A stretch of 17,946 bases of DNA from Candidatus Hydrogenedentota bacterium. Lineage in GTDB: Bacteria > Hydrogenedentota > Hydrogenedentia > Hydrogenedentales > SLHB01. Made by a program: the position numbers and the translations under genes. Below, piece by piece: positions 8,864 to 16,265 of this stretch (position 1 is its first letter; each line of letters starts with the position of its first letter). The stretch is from assembly GCA_007136375.1 (NCBI GenBank), contig SLHB01000079.1, positions 1-17,946 of the forward strand, given 5' to 3'. Below the pieces are notes generated by a model, which was not told the DNA's origin, searched no databases, and saw nothing but the letters and a program-made list of their open reading frames with translations.

Positions 8864-9625
8864 ATGACGGTGGAACCGAACGGCAACGCATTGCGGGTCT
8901 TGCTCTACGGGGCCCACGCGAACGATCTGCGCGAGGAATTGCAGCGGCAGTCCGCGCTACAGCTCGTGCAGGCCAATCCCGACGTCATCGTGTGCTACGG
9001 CGGCGATGGCACCTTGCTGTCCGCTGAGCTGGCCTGGCCCGGCGTGCCCAAGGCCCCCATCCGCAACAGCCGCCGGGGCAACCGTTGCATGGGGCATCCG
9101 CCCGGCGAAATCCTCGAACGCCTCGCCCAGGGCGGCCTCCACCGCTCGGAATACGTGAAGCTTCAGTGCGCCTTCCGGGCCAGCCGGCCCGATCCCATGC
9201 CGAAGCCCATGCTGGCGATGAACGAGATCAATGTGCACATGGGCCGGATCAACACCGCCGTGCGCTTCAAGTTGTGGATTGACGGCGATCCCTTCGAGAA
9301 CGGCCTTGAGATCATAGGCGACGGGTTTGTGGTGAGCACACCCTTCGGCAGCACCGCCTATTTCAATCAGATCACCCGCGGCGTGTTCCACACCGGGATC
9401 GGCGTGGCGTTCAAATATACGAGCGAGCAGATCAACCATCTCGTGTTGCCCGACGCCGCCGTCATCCACGCCGAGATCACCCGGGGCCCGGCCATCCTGG
9501 CCCATGACAACGCTCCCGAGTACGTTCCCTTGCAAGCCGGAGACGTCCTCACCGTGAGCAAGAGCCCGCGCCCGGCGATCATCCTTACGTGGACCCCCAT
9601 GAAATACCCTTCGGACCAGTTCTAA
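8864..9625 (+). CDS. nadK: NAD kinase, short divergent form
   Basis: The product is predicted to phosphorylate NAD to NADP in the cytoplasm. The 253-residue protein has the family signatures: GGDGT (46-50) with the catalytic-type Asp48, the NE motif in MNEINV (119-124), GDGFVVSTPFGSTAY (152-166) and the following TRG. It is shorter than most bacterial NAD kinases (about 290). After GGDGTLL the usual GVNxGxLGFL loop is replaced by APIRNSRRGNRCM (64-76), which alters part of the substrate-binding wall. The classic STPTGSTAY reads STPFGSTAY. ATG 8864 has GGAG 8 bases upstream (8852-8855). The next gene starts 14 bp after the stop, so co-transcription with the propeller protein is likely despite no obvious functional link. 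A kinase of a related nucleotide or lipid in the same superfamily is possible but less likely. Confidence 0.82.
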   Translation: MTVEPNGNALRVLLYGAHANDLREELQRQSALQLVQANPDVIVCYGGDGTLLSAELAWPGVPKAPIRNSRRGNRCMGHPPGEILERLAQGGLHRSEYVKLQCAFRASRPDPMPKPMLAMNEINVHMGRINTAVRFKLWIDGDPFENGLEIIGDGFVVSTPFGSTAYFNQITRGVFHTGIGVAFKYTSEQINHLVLPDAAVIHAEITRGPAILAHDNAPEYVPLQAGDVLTVSKSPRPAIILTWTPMKYPSDQF

Positions 9626-9639
9626 ACAGGAGTTCCACC

Positions 9640-10761
9640 ATGCCGAACCGCGTTTCTCCCGCCGTTAGACCCGCCGTCTTCTCCGTTGTGTTCGTGGCCA
9701 TGGCCTTCGCAGGCGTGACCGCCGCCGGGGAGACTTTGTGGACGAAGCCAGCGGAGGGGCTGCGTGGCGTGAACAATGACGCCGCGAACTTCGCGCCGCC
9801 TACGTCGCCGGAGCACTGGACGCTGCTGGACGGCTTGCTGGAGCCCTTCACCAATGACCAGATATGGGGCCAACGCATCACGCCCCGGGACATCATCGAG
9901 TTTGGCGATCTGTACGCCCTGGTGTACCAATCCAGCAACCCTGATCACGAGACGACCCAGGGCACGAGCATCATGTTTTCCAGGGACAAGATCCACTGGC
10001 GGGACAGCCCGGCCAATCCCATCTTCGCCGCCCTTGAGCAGCCCTGGCAGGGAAGCCGCGCCATGGCGGAAGCGATCGCCTATGACGACGAGGAAGACCG
10101 TTGGGTCCTGTTCTTCACGGGGCTTGGCGCGGACCACATGCCGGGCATCCGCGCCGGGGGCTTGGCCTATTCCCATGACCTGGTGAGCTGGACCCTTGAA
10201 GGGGAAAATCCCGTTATCACTTCGGACGACGTGGACTGGACGGACTGGGAGACGGACCGGGTCTACGTGCGCGGTCTGAAGAAATTCGAGGGCCGCTGGT
10301 ACGCCTGGGTTCAGGCCAATTTTCAGGAGGACCCCCGGGGCTACAACGTGGGGGTGCTGACGTCGGAGGATCTCATCCATTGGGAGAGCATCGAGAGCAA
10401 TCCCATCCTCGACGTCGGCCCGGAGGGCGCTTGGGACAGCGATCAAGTGCTTTGCGGCCGGCCCATCCGCGTGGGCGACACGTGGTGGCTCGCGTATACG
10501 AATGGCGCGCGCAATCAGATAGGGCTGGCGTATTCGGCCAAGATAGACGCGGAATGGCGCAAGGCTTCCAGCAATCCCATCATCGACTTCGATGACGTGG
10601 AGGGCGTCGACGGCGCGGAGACGCCGATTCTCACGCCCATGGGCAAGGGCTGGGCCATCCTCATGGCCGCGTGGCTGCCGGAGCATCCGCGTCAACAGGC
10701 CAAGCTCGGCGTCGCCACGGCCCACTTTGATCCGGCCCTTCTGCCGGACATGGACGAGTGA
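9640..10761 (+). CDS. Secreted five-bladed beta-propeller, GH43/GH32-like glycosidase
   Basis: The 373-residue protein has a signal peptide (about 1-29, cleavage near GVTAAG). Blade-type motifs recur: SRDKIHW (114-120), SHDLVSW (178-184) and TSEDLIHW (241-248). Each is the S-x-D-x-x-x-W strand-turn typical of GH43, GH32/68 and GH130 propellers, usually followed by NPI (ANPIF, SNPIL, SNPII). A catalytic set is not certain: Asp84, Glu144 and Asp266 lie at the starts of blades and are candidates only. It probably cleaves or binds an arabinose-, xylose- or fructose-type glycan outside the cytoplasm. ATG 9640 has AGGAG at 9628-9632 with 7-base spacing; it follows nadK by 14 bp and precedes the nucleoside-hydrolase-like gene by 38 bp, suggesting one transcript. 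A non-catalytic propeller remains possible. Confidence 0.8.
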   Translation: MPNRVSPAVRPAVFSVVFVAMAFAGVTAAGETLWTKPAEGLRGVNNDAANFAPPTSPEHWTLLDGLLEPFTNDQIWGQRITPRDIIEFGDLYALVYQSSNPDHETTQGTSIMFSRDKIHWRDSPANPIFAALEQPWQGSRAMAEAIAYDDEEDRWVLFFTGLGADHMPGIRAGGLAYSHDLVSWTLEGENPVITSDDVDWTDWETDRVYVRGLKKFEGRWYAWVQANFQEDPRGYNVGVLTSEDLIHWESIESNPILDVGPEGAWDSDQVLCGRPIRVGDTWWLAYTNGARNQIGLAYSAKIDAEWRKASSNPIIDFDDVEGVDGAETPILTPMGKGWAILMAAWLPEHPRQQAKLGVATAHFDPALLPDMDE

Positions 10762-10799
10762 AGGTGACCAGACCTTTTAGACCAACAGTGGAGGGAGCT

Positions 10800-11843
10800 A
10801 TGAGACACGTTTGGCGAAGGAAGAGAGCGGTTGGGACGGCGGTCCAAGGGCTTGCGGCGGCGTGCGCGCTCGCCTTGGGTTTCGCGTGGATTGCGGCGCC
10901 GGCCCATGGCGCGGCGGAGCGGTCGCCCATCCCCATCATCTTTGATACCGACATGGAGTCTGACGTGGACGACGTGGGCGCGCTCGCCATGCTCCACGCC
11001 TTGGCGGATCGGGGCGAAGCGGAGATCCTCGGCGTCTTGGTCTCGGCGAAGAACCCGCACAGCGCCGCCTGCGCCGACCGCATCAACACCTACTTCGGCC
11101 GGCCGGACCTGCCCATGGGCAATGTGAAGGGCGAAGGGGTGGACCGGGATTCGCGGTACGCCCAGCAGGTTGCCGAGGAGTTCCCGGGAGATCTTGCCAG
11201 CGGCGATGAAGCGCCGGACGCTGTCGACGTGTACCGCGAGATCCTCGCTGGGCAGCCGGACGAAAGCGTCGTCATTGTCACGGTGGGCTACAAGACGAAC
11301 CTGCGGGATCTCCTTGCCAGCGGCCCTTGCGATCACAGCGATCTCGACGGGCGCGCCCTCGTGGCGGAGAAGGTCCGGCTGTGGATGTGCATGGGCGGCC
11401 AATTCCCCTCTGGCCGGGAGGCGAACATCCGGTGGGACACGGCGGCCTCCATCGAGGCCATCGATGATTGGCCGACGGAGATCATCTTCAGCGGCTGGGA
11501 GATCGGCACGCCCATCATGACGGCGGGGCCCCTCGCGGAGTTGCCGGAGGACAGCCCCGTCCGCCGGGCGTATCAGTTGTTCAACGGGTTGGAGCCGCAC
11601 CATAGCTGGGATCAAGCGGCCACGCTTTACGCGGTGCGCGCCCTTGACGGCGGACCCGCGGCTGACTACTGGGAATTGTCTCCGCCTGGCCGCATTGTCA
11701 TCGATCCCGAGGACGGCAGCAACACTTGGGAAGACGATCCGGACGGGCCGCACCGGCACAAGCTGGAGCGGCGCGATCCCGCCCTGATCGCCGAAGAGTT
11801 GAACGAACTTATGATGCACCTGCCGGAGGACGCCGGCGAATAA
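10800..11843 (+). CDS. Secreted nucleoside-hydrolase-like protein (single domain)
   Basis: The 347-residue protein has a basic N-region and hydrophobic signal (about 1-37, ending PAHGA). The following IIFDTDMESDVDD (46-58) is the metal-binding Asp cluster of the inosine/uridine-preferring nucleoside hydrolase fold, but with a two-residue insertion compared with the classic DTDPGxDD. The region HHSWDQAATLY (267-277) stands where the late metal Asp (here D271) usually sits. The His that normally precedes that Asp is replaced by Trp. Export is unusual for enzymes of this fold in nucleotide salvage, so the substrate may be an extracellular glycoside, not a free nucleoside. I chose ATG 10800 with GGAGG at 10790-10794; an upstream ATG at 10758 lacks such a site. 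It is a close paralog of the N-terminal part of the protein at 13101-14987. Its stop is 10 bp from that of the convergent neighbour. Confidence 0.8.
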   Translation: MRHVWRRKRAVGTAVQGLAAACALALGFAWIAAPAHGAAERSPIPIIFDTDMESDVDDVGALAMLHALADRGEAEILGVLVSAKNPHSAACADRINTYFGRPDLPMGNVKGEGVDRDSRYAQQVAEEFPGDLASGDEAPDAVDVYREILAGQPDESVVIVTVGYKTNLRDLLASGPCDHSDLDGRALVAEKVRLWMCMGGQFPSGREANIRWDTAASIEAIDDWPTEIIFSGWEIGTPIMTAGPLAELPEDSPVRRAYQLFNGLEPHHSWDQAATLYAVRALDGGPAADYWELSPPGRIVIDPEDGSNTWEDDPDGPHRHKLERRDPALIAEELNELMMHLPEDAGE

Positions 11844-11853
11844 CCGGGAGGCT

Positions 11854-13059
11854 TTAGCCGCCGTCCAGCGGAATGAGCACGCGGCCGTCGCCGGAGGGGA
11901 CCGTGAAGGTCTCGCCCGTTTCGCCGGTGAAGGCGTCCTCGGCCGGATGATCCAACGTGACTTGGTGGGATTCGTCCGCGCCGGGAAGGTTCACCACGAC
12001 GAGAGCGTTGTCGTAGCGGCGCCGCCACACGTGGGAGCCGAGCTGTTCCGGCTCGCCCACGGGCATGCCAATCTTGCGGTCGTATTCCGGAAACCAGTCG
12101 TGGGCGTGAGACGTGTCATCGGCGAAGAGGTAGAAATAGTCGCCGATGGCGAGCGCATAGGCCATGCTCCAGCGCCGCGCTTGATGGTCCCGTTCGGCGG
12201 GCGGTTCGCCCCGGTCTGGATCGCCGGGCCAGCCCGCGCGGCCCTCCGTGATCTCGAACTGTTCGATGACGCTGATGCGCGGCTCCCGCAAGAGCGTTTC
12301 CGTGTGCTGCTTCGCGGCGATGGTCTCGTCCCATTCCTCCCGGCCATGGCTCCATCCGGATTCGTACATGAAACCGTTGAGGAACGGCGCGGCGAAATCG
12401 TGCTGTCCCACGGCGTACCCGGAATTGGCGAGAACAAGGAAGTCATCGCCCACGGCTTCGCGTAACTTTTCTAGGAACGGGACCCAGGCGTCCGGCTCGT
12501 TGCGCAGGTTGTCGTAGAAGACCCCGTCCACCCCCGCCTCCTTGAGGGAGAGCGTCCGGGAGACGATGTGCTCTTGAACCTCGGGATTGTTCCAATCCAG
12601 CCGGTACGTGCCCGGCCAAAACTGTTCGCGCTCGCCGTCCACCCGCAGCCACCACGGATGATCCTCCGGCAGCCAGGCCTCTTGGTACTCGTAGAAGTAG
12701 ATTTCCACAAGTATCACGGCGTTCGGGTTCAGTTCCCGCAAGGTTTCAACCCGTTCTTGGGCGGTTTCGATGGATTCCGGGGTGAATCCCGTCGCCAAGC
12801 CGGGCGGATCATCGTTGAATTGCAGGCGGAGCCGCCACGGTCCCGTGAGAATCAAGTCGTAACGCGCGTGACGCTCCAGGGAGTAATCGTCTCCCCGGCC
12901 CGGCCGCCACAGCATGGCGATGCGCGGGTACGGCGTGTCTTCAAAGCGAGCGGAGCCCGCCGTTTCCCAGTCCGCCGCGCCGTGGGCGCTCGGCGCCAGG
13001 CCCGCCGCCAGGACGGCCGCTGTCAGCGCGGCCGCCAACTGTCGTGTGGTGAAACGCAT
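11854..13059 (-). CDS. Secreted TIM-barrel glycoside-hydrolase-like protein (GHL15-type)
   Basis: The 401-residue protein has a signal peptide (1-28, ending PSAHGA). The barrel runs from about 38 to 335: YPRIAMLW (44-51), a Tyr-Asp strand (RYDLIL), NAVILVEIYFYEY (113-125), LDWNNPEVQEHIV (154-166), GVDGVFYDN (176-184), LVLANSGY and FMYESGW (230-236). A C-terminal beta-sandwich (about 340-399) resembles the small domain closing many retaining glycosidases. The pattern recalls hypothetical glycosyl hydrolase family 15 (GHL15) and related putative hydrolases; D183 and E233 are plausible catalytic acids by position, not proof. ATG 13059 follows a GGGGGG run by 7 bases. The open frame continues to 13434 but that part overlaps the upstream gene and has no domain. 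It lies 41 bp downstream of the multidomain nucleoside-hydrolase-like gene, probably in one operon. Confidence 0.75.
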   Translation of the reverse strand: MRFTTRQLAAALTAAVLAAGLAPSAHGAADWETAGSARFEDTPYPRIAMLWRPGRGDDYSLERHARYDLILTGPWRLRLQFNDDPPGLATGFTPESIETAQERVETLRELNPNAVILVEIYFYEYQEAWLPEDHPWWLRVDGEREQFWPGTYRLDWNNPEVQEHIVSRTLSLKEAGVDGVFYDNLRNEPDAWVPFLEKLREAVGDDFLVLANSGYAVGQHDFAAPFLNGFMYESGWSHGREEWDETIAAKQHTETLLREPRISVIEQFEITEGRAGWPGDPDRGEPPAERDHQARRWSMAYALAIGDYFYLFADDTSHAHDWFPEYDRKIGMPVGEPEQLGSHVWRRRYDNALVVVNLPGADESHQVTLDHPAEDAFTGETGETFTVPSGDGRVLIPLDGG

Positions 13060-13100
13060 GGTGTTCCCCCCTTCCCGGGCGTGTGTCGCGGGGTCCCGCG

Positions 13101-14987
13101 TCAATCCTTGTAGAGAATGAGGCTGGCCTTGGGTTCCGTCTCGCTGTCGTCGATTCCGGCGGAGAGGCCGCCCCGCCCGCGGAGGTGGATGCTCCACAGG
13201 GGATGCTCGCCGTCGGAGTACGCGGCCACGCGCAGGGCGTCCGCCACGATGGCCGGGCCGCCGGCTTGGCCCCACACGAAGGTCCCTGTATTGATCCAGC
13301 CGCCTTGGCCTTCGCGGATGGCGCGCCACTCGCCTTCGTGGCGGTACTCCACCTTCCACATGGTGAAGGGCTGGGGCTGGTTGGAGTACGTCCCGCCAAA
13401 GGTCAGGTAGTTGATGTTCTTGGGCTGATCCCACTCCACCCGCCAGTAGAAGGGATCGTCCTCGCTGACAAGGCCGAGGTCCGCCTCGAAGGGCGCGCCG
13501 TACTCATTCCAATCGCCGCCGATGTGGTAGGCCGCCTCCTGGGGGTTGTAGAGAATCTCCAGGGGATGCCCCCGCTGATCGCCTTCGATGCTGCCGCTCA
13601 GGTTCGCGTCTGGCGTGAGGGCGAGGTTCAGGGCCGGGTCGGGCGCGTTGTCCCCCGTGGGCTCCATGCCTTCCACGACGCTCACGGGGCGGGGAGGCGT
13701 GTAGAAGACGCCGCCATTGCTGGTTTCGATCCGCGCTTGGAGATAGTGGCTCCCTTCCGCCTCGGGCGTCCATGCCAAACCGAGGGAGACGCGCGCCAGG
13801 TCGTAGTCTGGCCTGCGCTCCTGGAAGCGCGGCCTGGCCGCGGGGGCCACGGGTTCGCCATCCACGAGAAACACCGCGCTGGCGGTGTCGCCGCCCCGGG
13901 TCGCCGCTTCCAGCGACAGGGTCAACTCCGCGCCGGGCGCGACGGTCGCGCCAGGGGCCGGCGCGGCGATCTCGACGGACGCCCGGGGCGGCTGCGTCAT
14001 GAGTTCTTCGATGAGCGCCGCCGTGTCCTCGATGGGCATCTCCTGAATCTTATAGCGCCGGTCCGCGTCCGGGTTCTCCTCGTACAACGTGCGTCCGTCA
14101 TCGTCAAAGCGCACATCCACGGGTTCGCTGAGCGACCAGATGGGTTCGCCCTCGTGTTCAAGGCCCCGCACCGTATAGTAGACGGCTGCTTGATCCCAGC
14201 TCGACCGGTTGCCGATCACGCCCTGGCCGCCTTCCGTGCCGCCGTAGAGCTTGTAGCTCATGGCCACCGGATTGGTTTCGGGATCGGTTAAGGCGCCTCC
14301 CGTCTGGATTACGTGGCCGATCTCGTACCCGGAGTAGACAATGGGGCCAGGCCACGCTTCGGCCACGAGCTGCGCGCCGGGGACGTGGAGCGTAACATTC
14401 CACTCGGCGTGATCGGGATTCTCGAAGTTGGCCGCCATCAGCACCAGTTCCTGGACCTTCGCCTCGGCCAACTCCCGGCCTGTCTTCTCGACGCCGTCTC
14501 CCTCATGGTCCGCTTCGGTCTGTAGAAACTGGTACAGGCAGGGTTGGCCGCCGATGACCACGATCTTGACGCTGTTGTCCGGCGCCTCATGCAATAACCG
14601 CCGGTAAAGCGCCGCGCTGTCCTCCGCCGTTTCGTTGGTTAGGGTGCTCGGAAAGCGCTTGGGATCCCCCACCACCGGCGCGTAGTCATCTCCCCCGCGG
14701 GTATGCTCGCCCGCGACAAGCCCCACGGGCAGGTCCGGACGGCCGTAGTAGGTGTTGATGGCGTCTATCGTCGCGACGACATGGGGCCCCGTCGTGCTCG
14801 CCATGACGCCGAGGATCTCGCACTCGCCCCGGTCCGCCAAGGCGTGGAGCATGCCCAACGCGCCCGCGTCGTCGCAGTCGGAGCGCATGTCCGTGTCGAG
14901 AATGACGAGGGGCGTGTCCGCCGCTCCCGCCGCCAGGGCCGCGCACGCGGCGATCGCCAAGGCCCAGCCCATCCGTGAAATGAACAT
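13101..14987 (-). CDS. Secreted multidomain nucleoside-hydrolase-like protein with Ig-like and discoidin-like domains
   Basis: The 628-residue protein has a signal peptide (1-23). The nucleoside-hydrolase-fold domain (about 26-330) has DTDMRSDCDD (31-40) and SSWDQAAVYY (262-271), sharing the insertion and the Trp-for-His change with the paralog at 10800-11843. Linker and Ig-like sandwich follow (about 336-438; pattern ATVAPGAELTLSL and FLVDGEPV). The C-terminal domain (about 452-605) has the F5/8 type C pattern with NLALTPDANLSGS, YHIGGDWNEYG, YWRVEWDQPKNINYLTFGG and WKVEYRHEGEWRAI, and so is likely a carbohydrate-binding module. A glycan-targeting module on this fold points to a polysaccharide or surface glycoside substrate rather than nucleosides. 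ATG 14987 has GGGGGAGG 9 bases upstream; ATG 14972 is an alternative. It is first in the operon with the TIM-barrel gene and divergent from the isomerase gene. Confidence 0.82.
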   Translation of the reverse strand: MFISRMGWALAIAACAALAAGAADTPLVILDTDMRSDCDDAGALGMLHALADRGECEILGVMASTTGPHVVATIDAINTYYGRPDLPVGLVAGEHTRGGDDYAPVVGDPKRFPSTLTNETAEDSAALYRRLLHEAPDNSVKIVVIGGQPCLYQFLQTEADHEGDGVEKTGRELAEAKVQELVLMAANFENPDHAEWNVTLHVPGAQLVAEAWPGPIVYSGYEIGHVIQTGGALTDPETNPVAMSYKLYGGTEGGQGVIGNRSSWDQAAVYYTVRGLEHEGEPIWSLSEPVDVRFDDDGRTLYEENPDADRRYKIQEMPIEDTAALIEELMTQPPRASVEIAAPAPGATVAPGAELTLSLEAATRGGDTASAVFLVDGEPVAPAARPRFQERRPDYDLARVSLGLAWTPEAEGSHYLQARIETSNGGVFYTPPRPVSVVEGMEPTGDNAPDPALNLALTPDANLSGSIEGDQRGHPLEILYNPQEAAYHIGGDWNEYGAPFEADLGLVSEDDPFYWRVEWDQPKNINYLTFGGTYSNQPQPFTMWKVEYRHEGEWRAIREGQGGWINTGTFVWGQAGGPAIVADALRVAAYSDGEHPLWSIHLRGRGGLSAGIDDSETEPKASLILYKD

Positions 14988-15036
14988 CGTGTGTATCCTC
15001 CCCCGCTTGGATTGCGGCTGCTGCGTAGTGGAATAT

Positions 15037-15058
15037 ACCTTCTATAATGAATGAAGGT
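15037..15058. promoter_or_regulatory. Inverted repeat framing a TATAAT box in divergent promoter region
   Basis: ACCTTC (15037-15042) and GAAGGT (15053-15058) are perfect inverted 6-bp arms around a 10-bp AT-rich centre starting with TATAAT (15043-15048). They lie in the 198-bp gap between the divergent nucleoside-hydrolase-like and isomerase genes. TATAAT would serve the rightward isomerase gene; TATATT (complement of 15032-15037), adjacent to the left arm, could serve the leftward gene. No good -35 was found for either, consistent with an activator-dependent promoter, or else with chance. A regulator bound here could control both directions. Confidence 0.45.
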
Positions 15059-15185
15059 GGCGGAGAGTTCCATGTCCGGCGCGGGCCTGTTTTGAACTGC
15101 GACGGGTCCACGCCGTATGCTTGCCGGACCGGGCCGGTCGCGCCCGGAGATCCGGGAAGACGCAACACGTGGAGGGAGCACACCC

Positions 15186-16241
15186 ATGAGCGATAAGCAA
15201 GGCGTATACCGCATGTCCTTCGGGCCCTGGAACATCGACGAGGGCGCCGATCCCTTTGGTCCGCCCGTCCGGCAGCCCATCCCCTTGGCCGACAAGATGA
15301 AGCGGGCCAAGGAGTTGGGCTTCGACGGCATGCAATTCCACGACGACGACGTGGTCGAGGACTTGGACACGAAATCGAGCCAGCAGATCGAGCGGGAGGC
15401 GGGCCAGATCAAGGAAATGCTCGCGTCGGAAGGCCTCGCCGCCGAGTTCGTGGCGCCCCGCCTCTGGTTCGCGCCGGAGACCATCGACGGCGCCTTCACC
15501 AACAACGACCCCAAGTGCCGGCAGTACGCCATGGACCGCACGAAGAAGTGCATCGACATCCTGCGCCTGGTGGACGCCCAGTACATGGTGCTGTGGCTCG
15601 CCCGGGAAGGCACGTCCATCCGGGAGGTCAAGTCCGCCCGGCAACAGGTACTGATGATCCGCGACGCCCTCAACGAGCTCCTCGACTACGACAAGGATCT
15701 CCGGATCCTCGTCGAGCCGAAGCCTAATGAACCGGTGGACAGCGCCATCATCCCGACCATCGGCCACGCCATCGGCCTCGGGTACATGACCAAGGCGCCG
15801 GAACGCATGGGCTGCCTCGTGGAGACCGCCCACAGCATGCTCTGCGGCCTCGACGCCTCCGACGACATGGGCTACGCCCTCGCCCATGGCAAGCTCTGGA
15901 GCGTGCATCTCAACGACCAAGGCGGGCTGAAGTTCGACCAGGACAAGGCCTTCGGCGCCTACAACCTGCGCCACGCCTTCAACCAGGTGCGCGTCTTGGA
16001 GGAGGCCGGCTTCGGGCAGAACGGCGAATGGGTCGGTCTCGACGTCAAGGCCATGCGCACGCAGAAACAGGACGTGAGTTGGAAGCATCTCGCCAACAGC
16101 CGGCGCAACTTCCTGGCCCTCGTGGAGAAGGTCCGCGGCCTGGACAAGAATCTGGAGCGGCAGCTCATCGCCGAACGGGACTACGAAGAGCTCGACCGTT
16201 ATATCCTCTGTCACCTGATGGGCCTGCCGTACAAGGGATAA
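15186..16241 (+). CDS. Xylose-isomerase-like TIM-barrel sugar isomerase
   Basis: The 351-residue protein aligns along its length with class I (actinobacterial-type) xylose isomerase, a cytoplasmic two-metal aldose-ketose isomerase. Visible equivalents are W15, the catalytic His in FHDDD (H52, D55), W137, EPKPNEP (E177, K179), E213 and H216 in VETAH, D251 and D253 in FDQD, and D286 and K288 in LDVK. The metal-1 ligand Asp245 of the Streptomyces enzyme falls on H241 (SVHLNDQ), and the substrate-pocket Phe (NLF) is Trp94 (RLW). The fold and metals should be retained, but the substrate may not be xylose, so I give no gene symbol. No signal peptide is present. I chose ATG 15186 (GGAGG at 15171-15175); the longer frame from 15117 adds unrelated residues. 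It is divergent from the exported hydrolase operon and may process its released sugar. Confidence 0.85.
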   Translation: MSDKQGVYRMSFGPWNIDEGADPFGPPVRQPIPLADKMKRAKELGFDGMQFHDDDVVEDLDTKSSQQIEREAGQIKEMLASEGLAAEFVAPRLWFAPETIDGAFTNNDPKCRQYAMDRTKKCIDILRLVDAQYMVLWLAREGTSIREVKSARQQVLMIRDALNELLDYDKDLRILVEPKPNEPVDSAIIPTIGHAIGLGYMTKAPERMGCLVETAHSMLCGLDASDDMGYALAHGKLWSVHLNDQGGLKFDQDKAFGAYNLRHAFNQVRVLEEAGFGQNGEWVGLDVKAMRTQKQDVSWKHLANSRRNFLALVEKVRGLDKNLERQLIAERDYEELDRYILCHLMGLPYKG

Positions 16242-16265
16242 GGAAGGCGTGGTTCAGACAAGGGG

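Noticed and set aside
11844..11853. Possible terminator between the convergent genes.
   Set aside because: The gap is only 10 bp and shows no stem or U tract.
13083..14291. 402-codon plus-strand frame opposite the multidomain nucleoside-hydrolase-like gene.
   Set aside because: It is a shadow of the real gene, with no recognisable domain or ribosome site.
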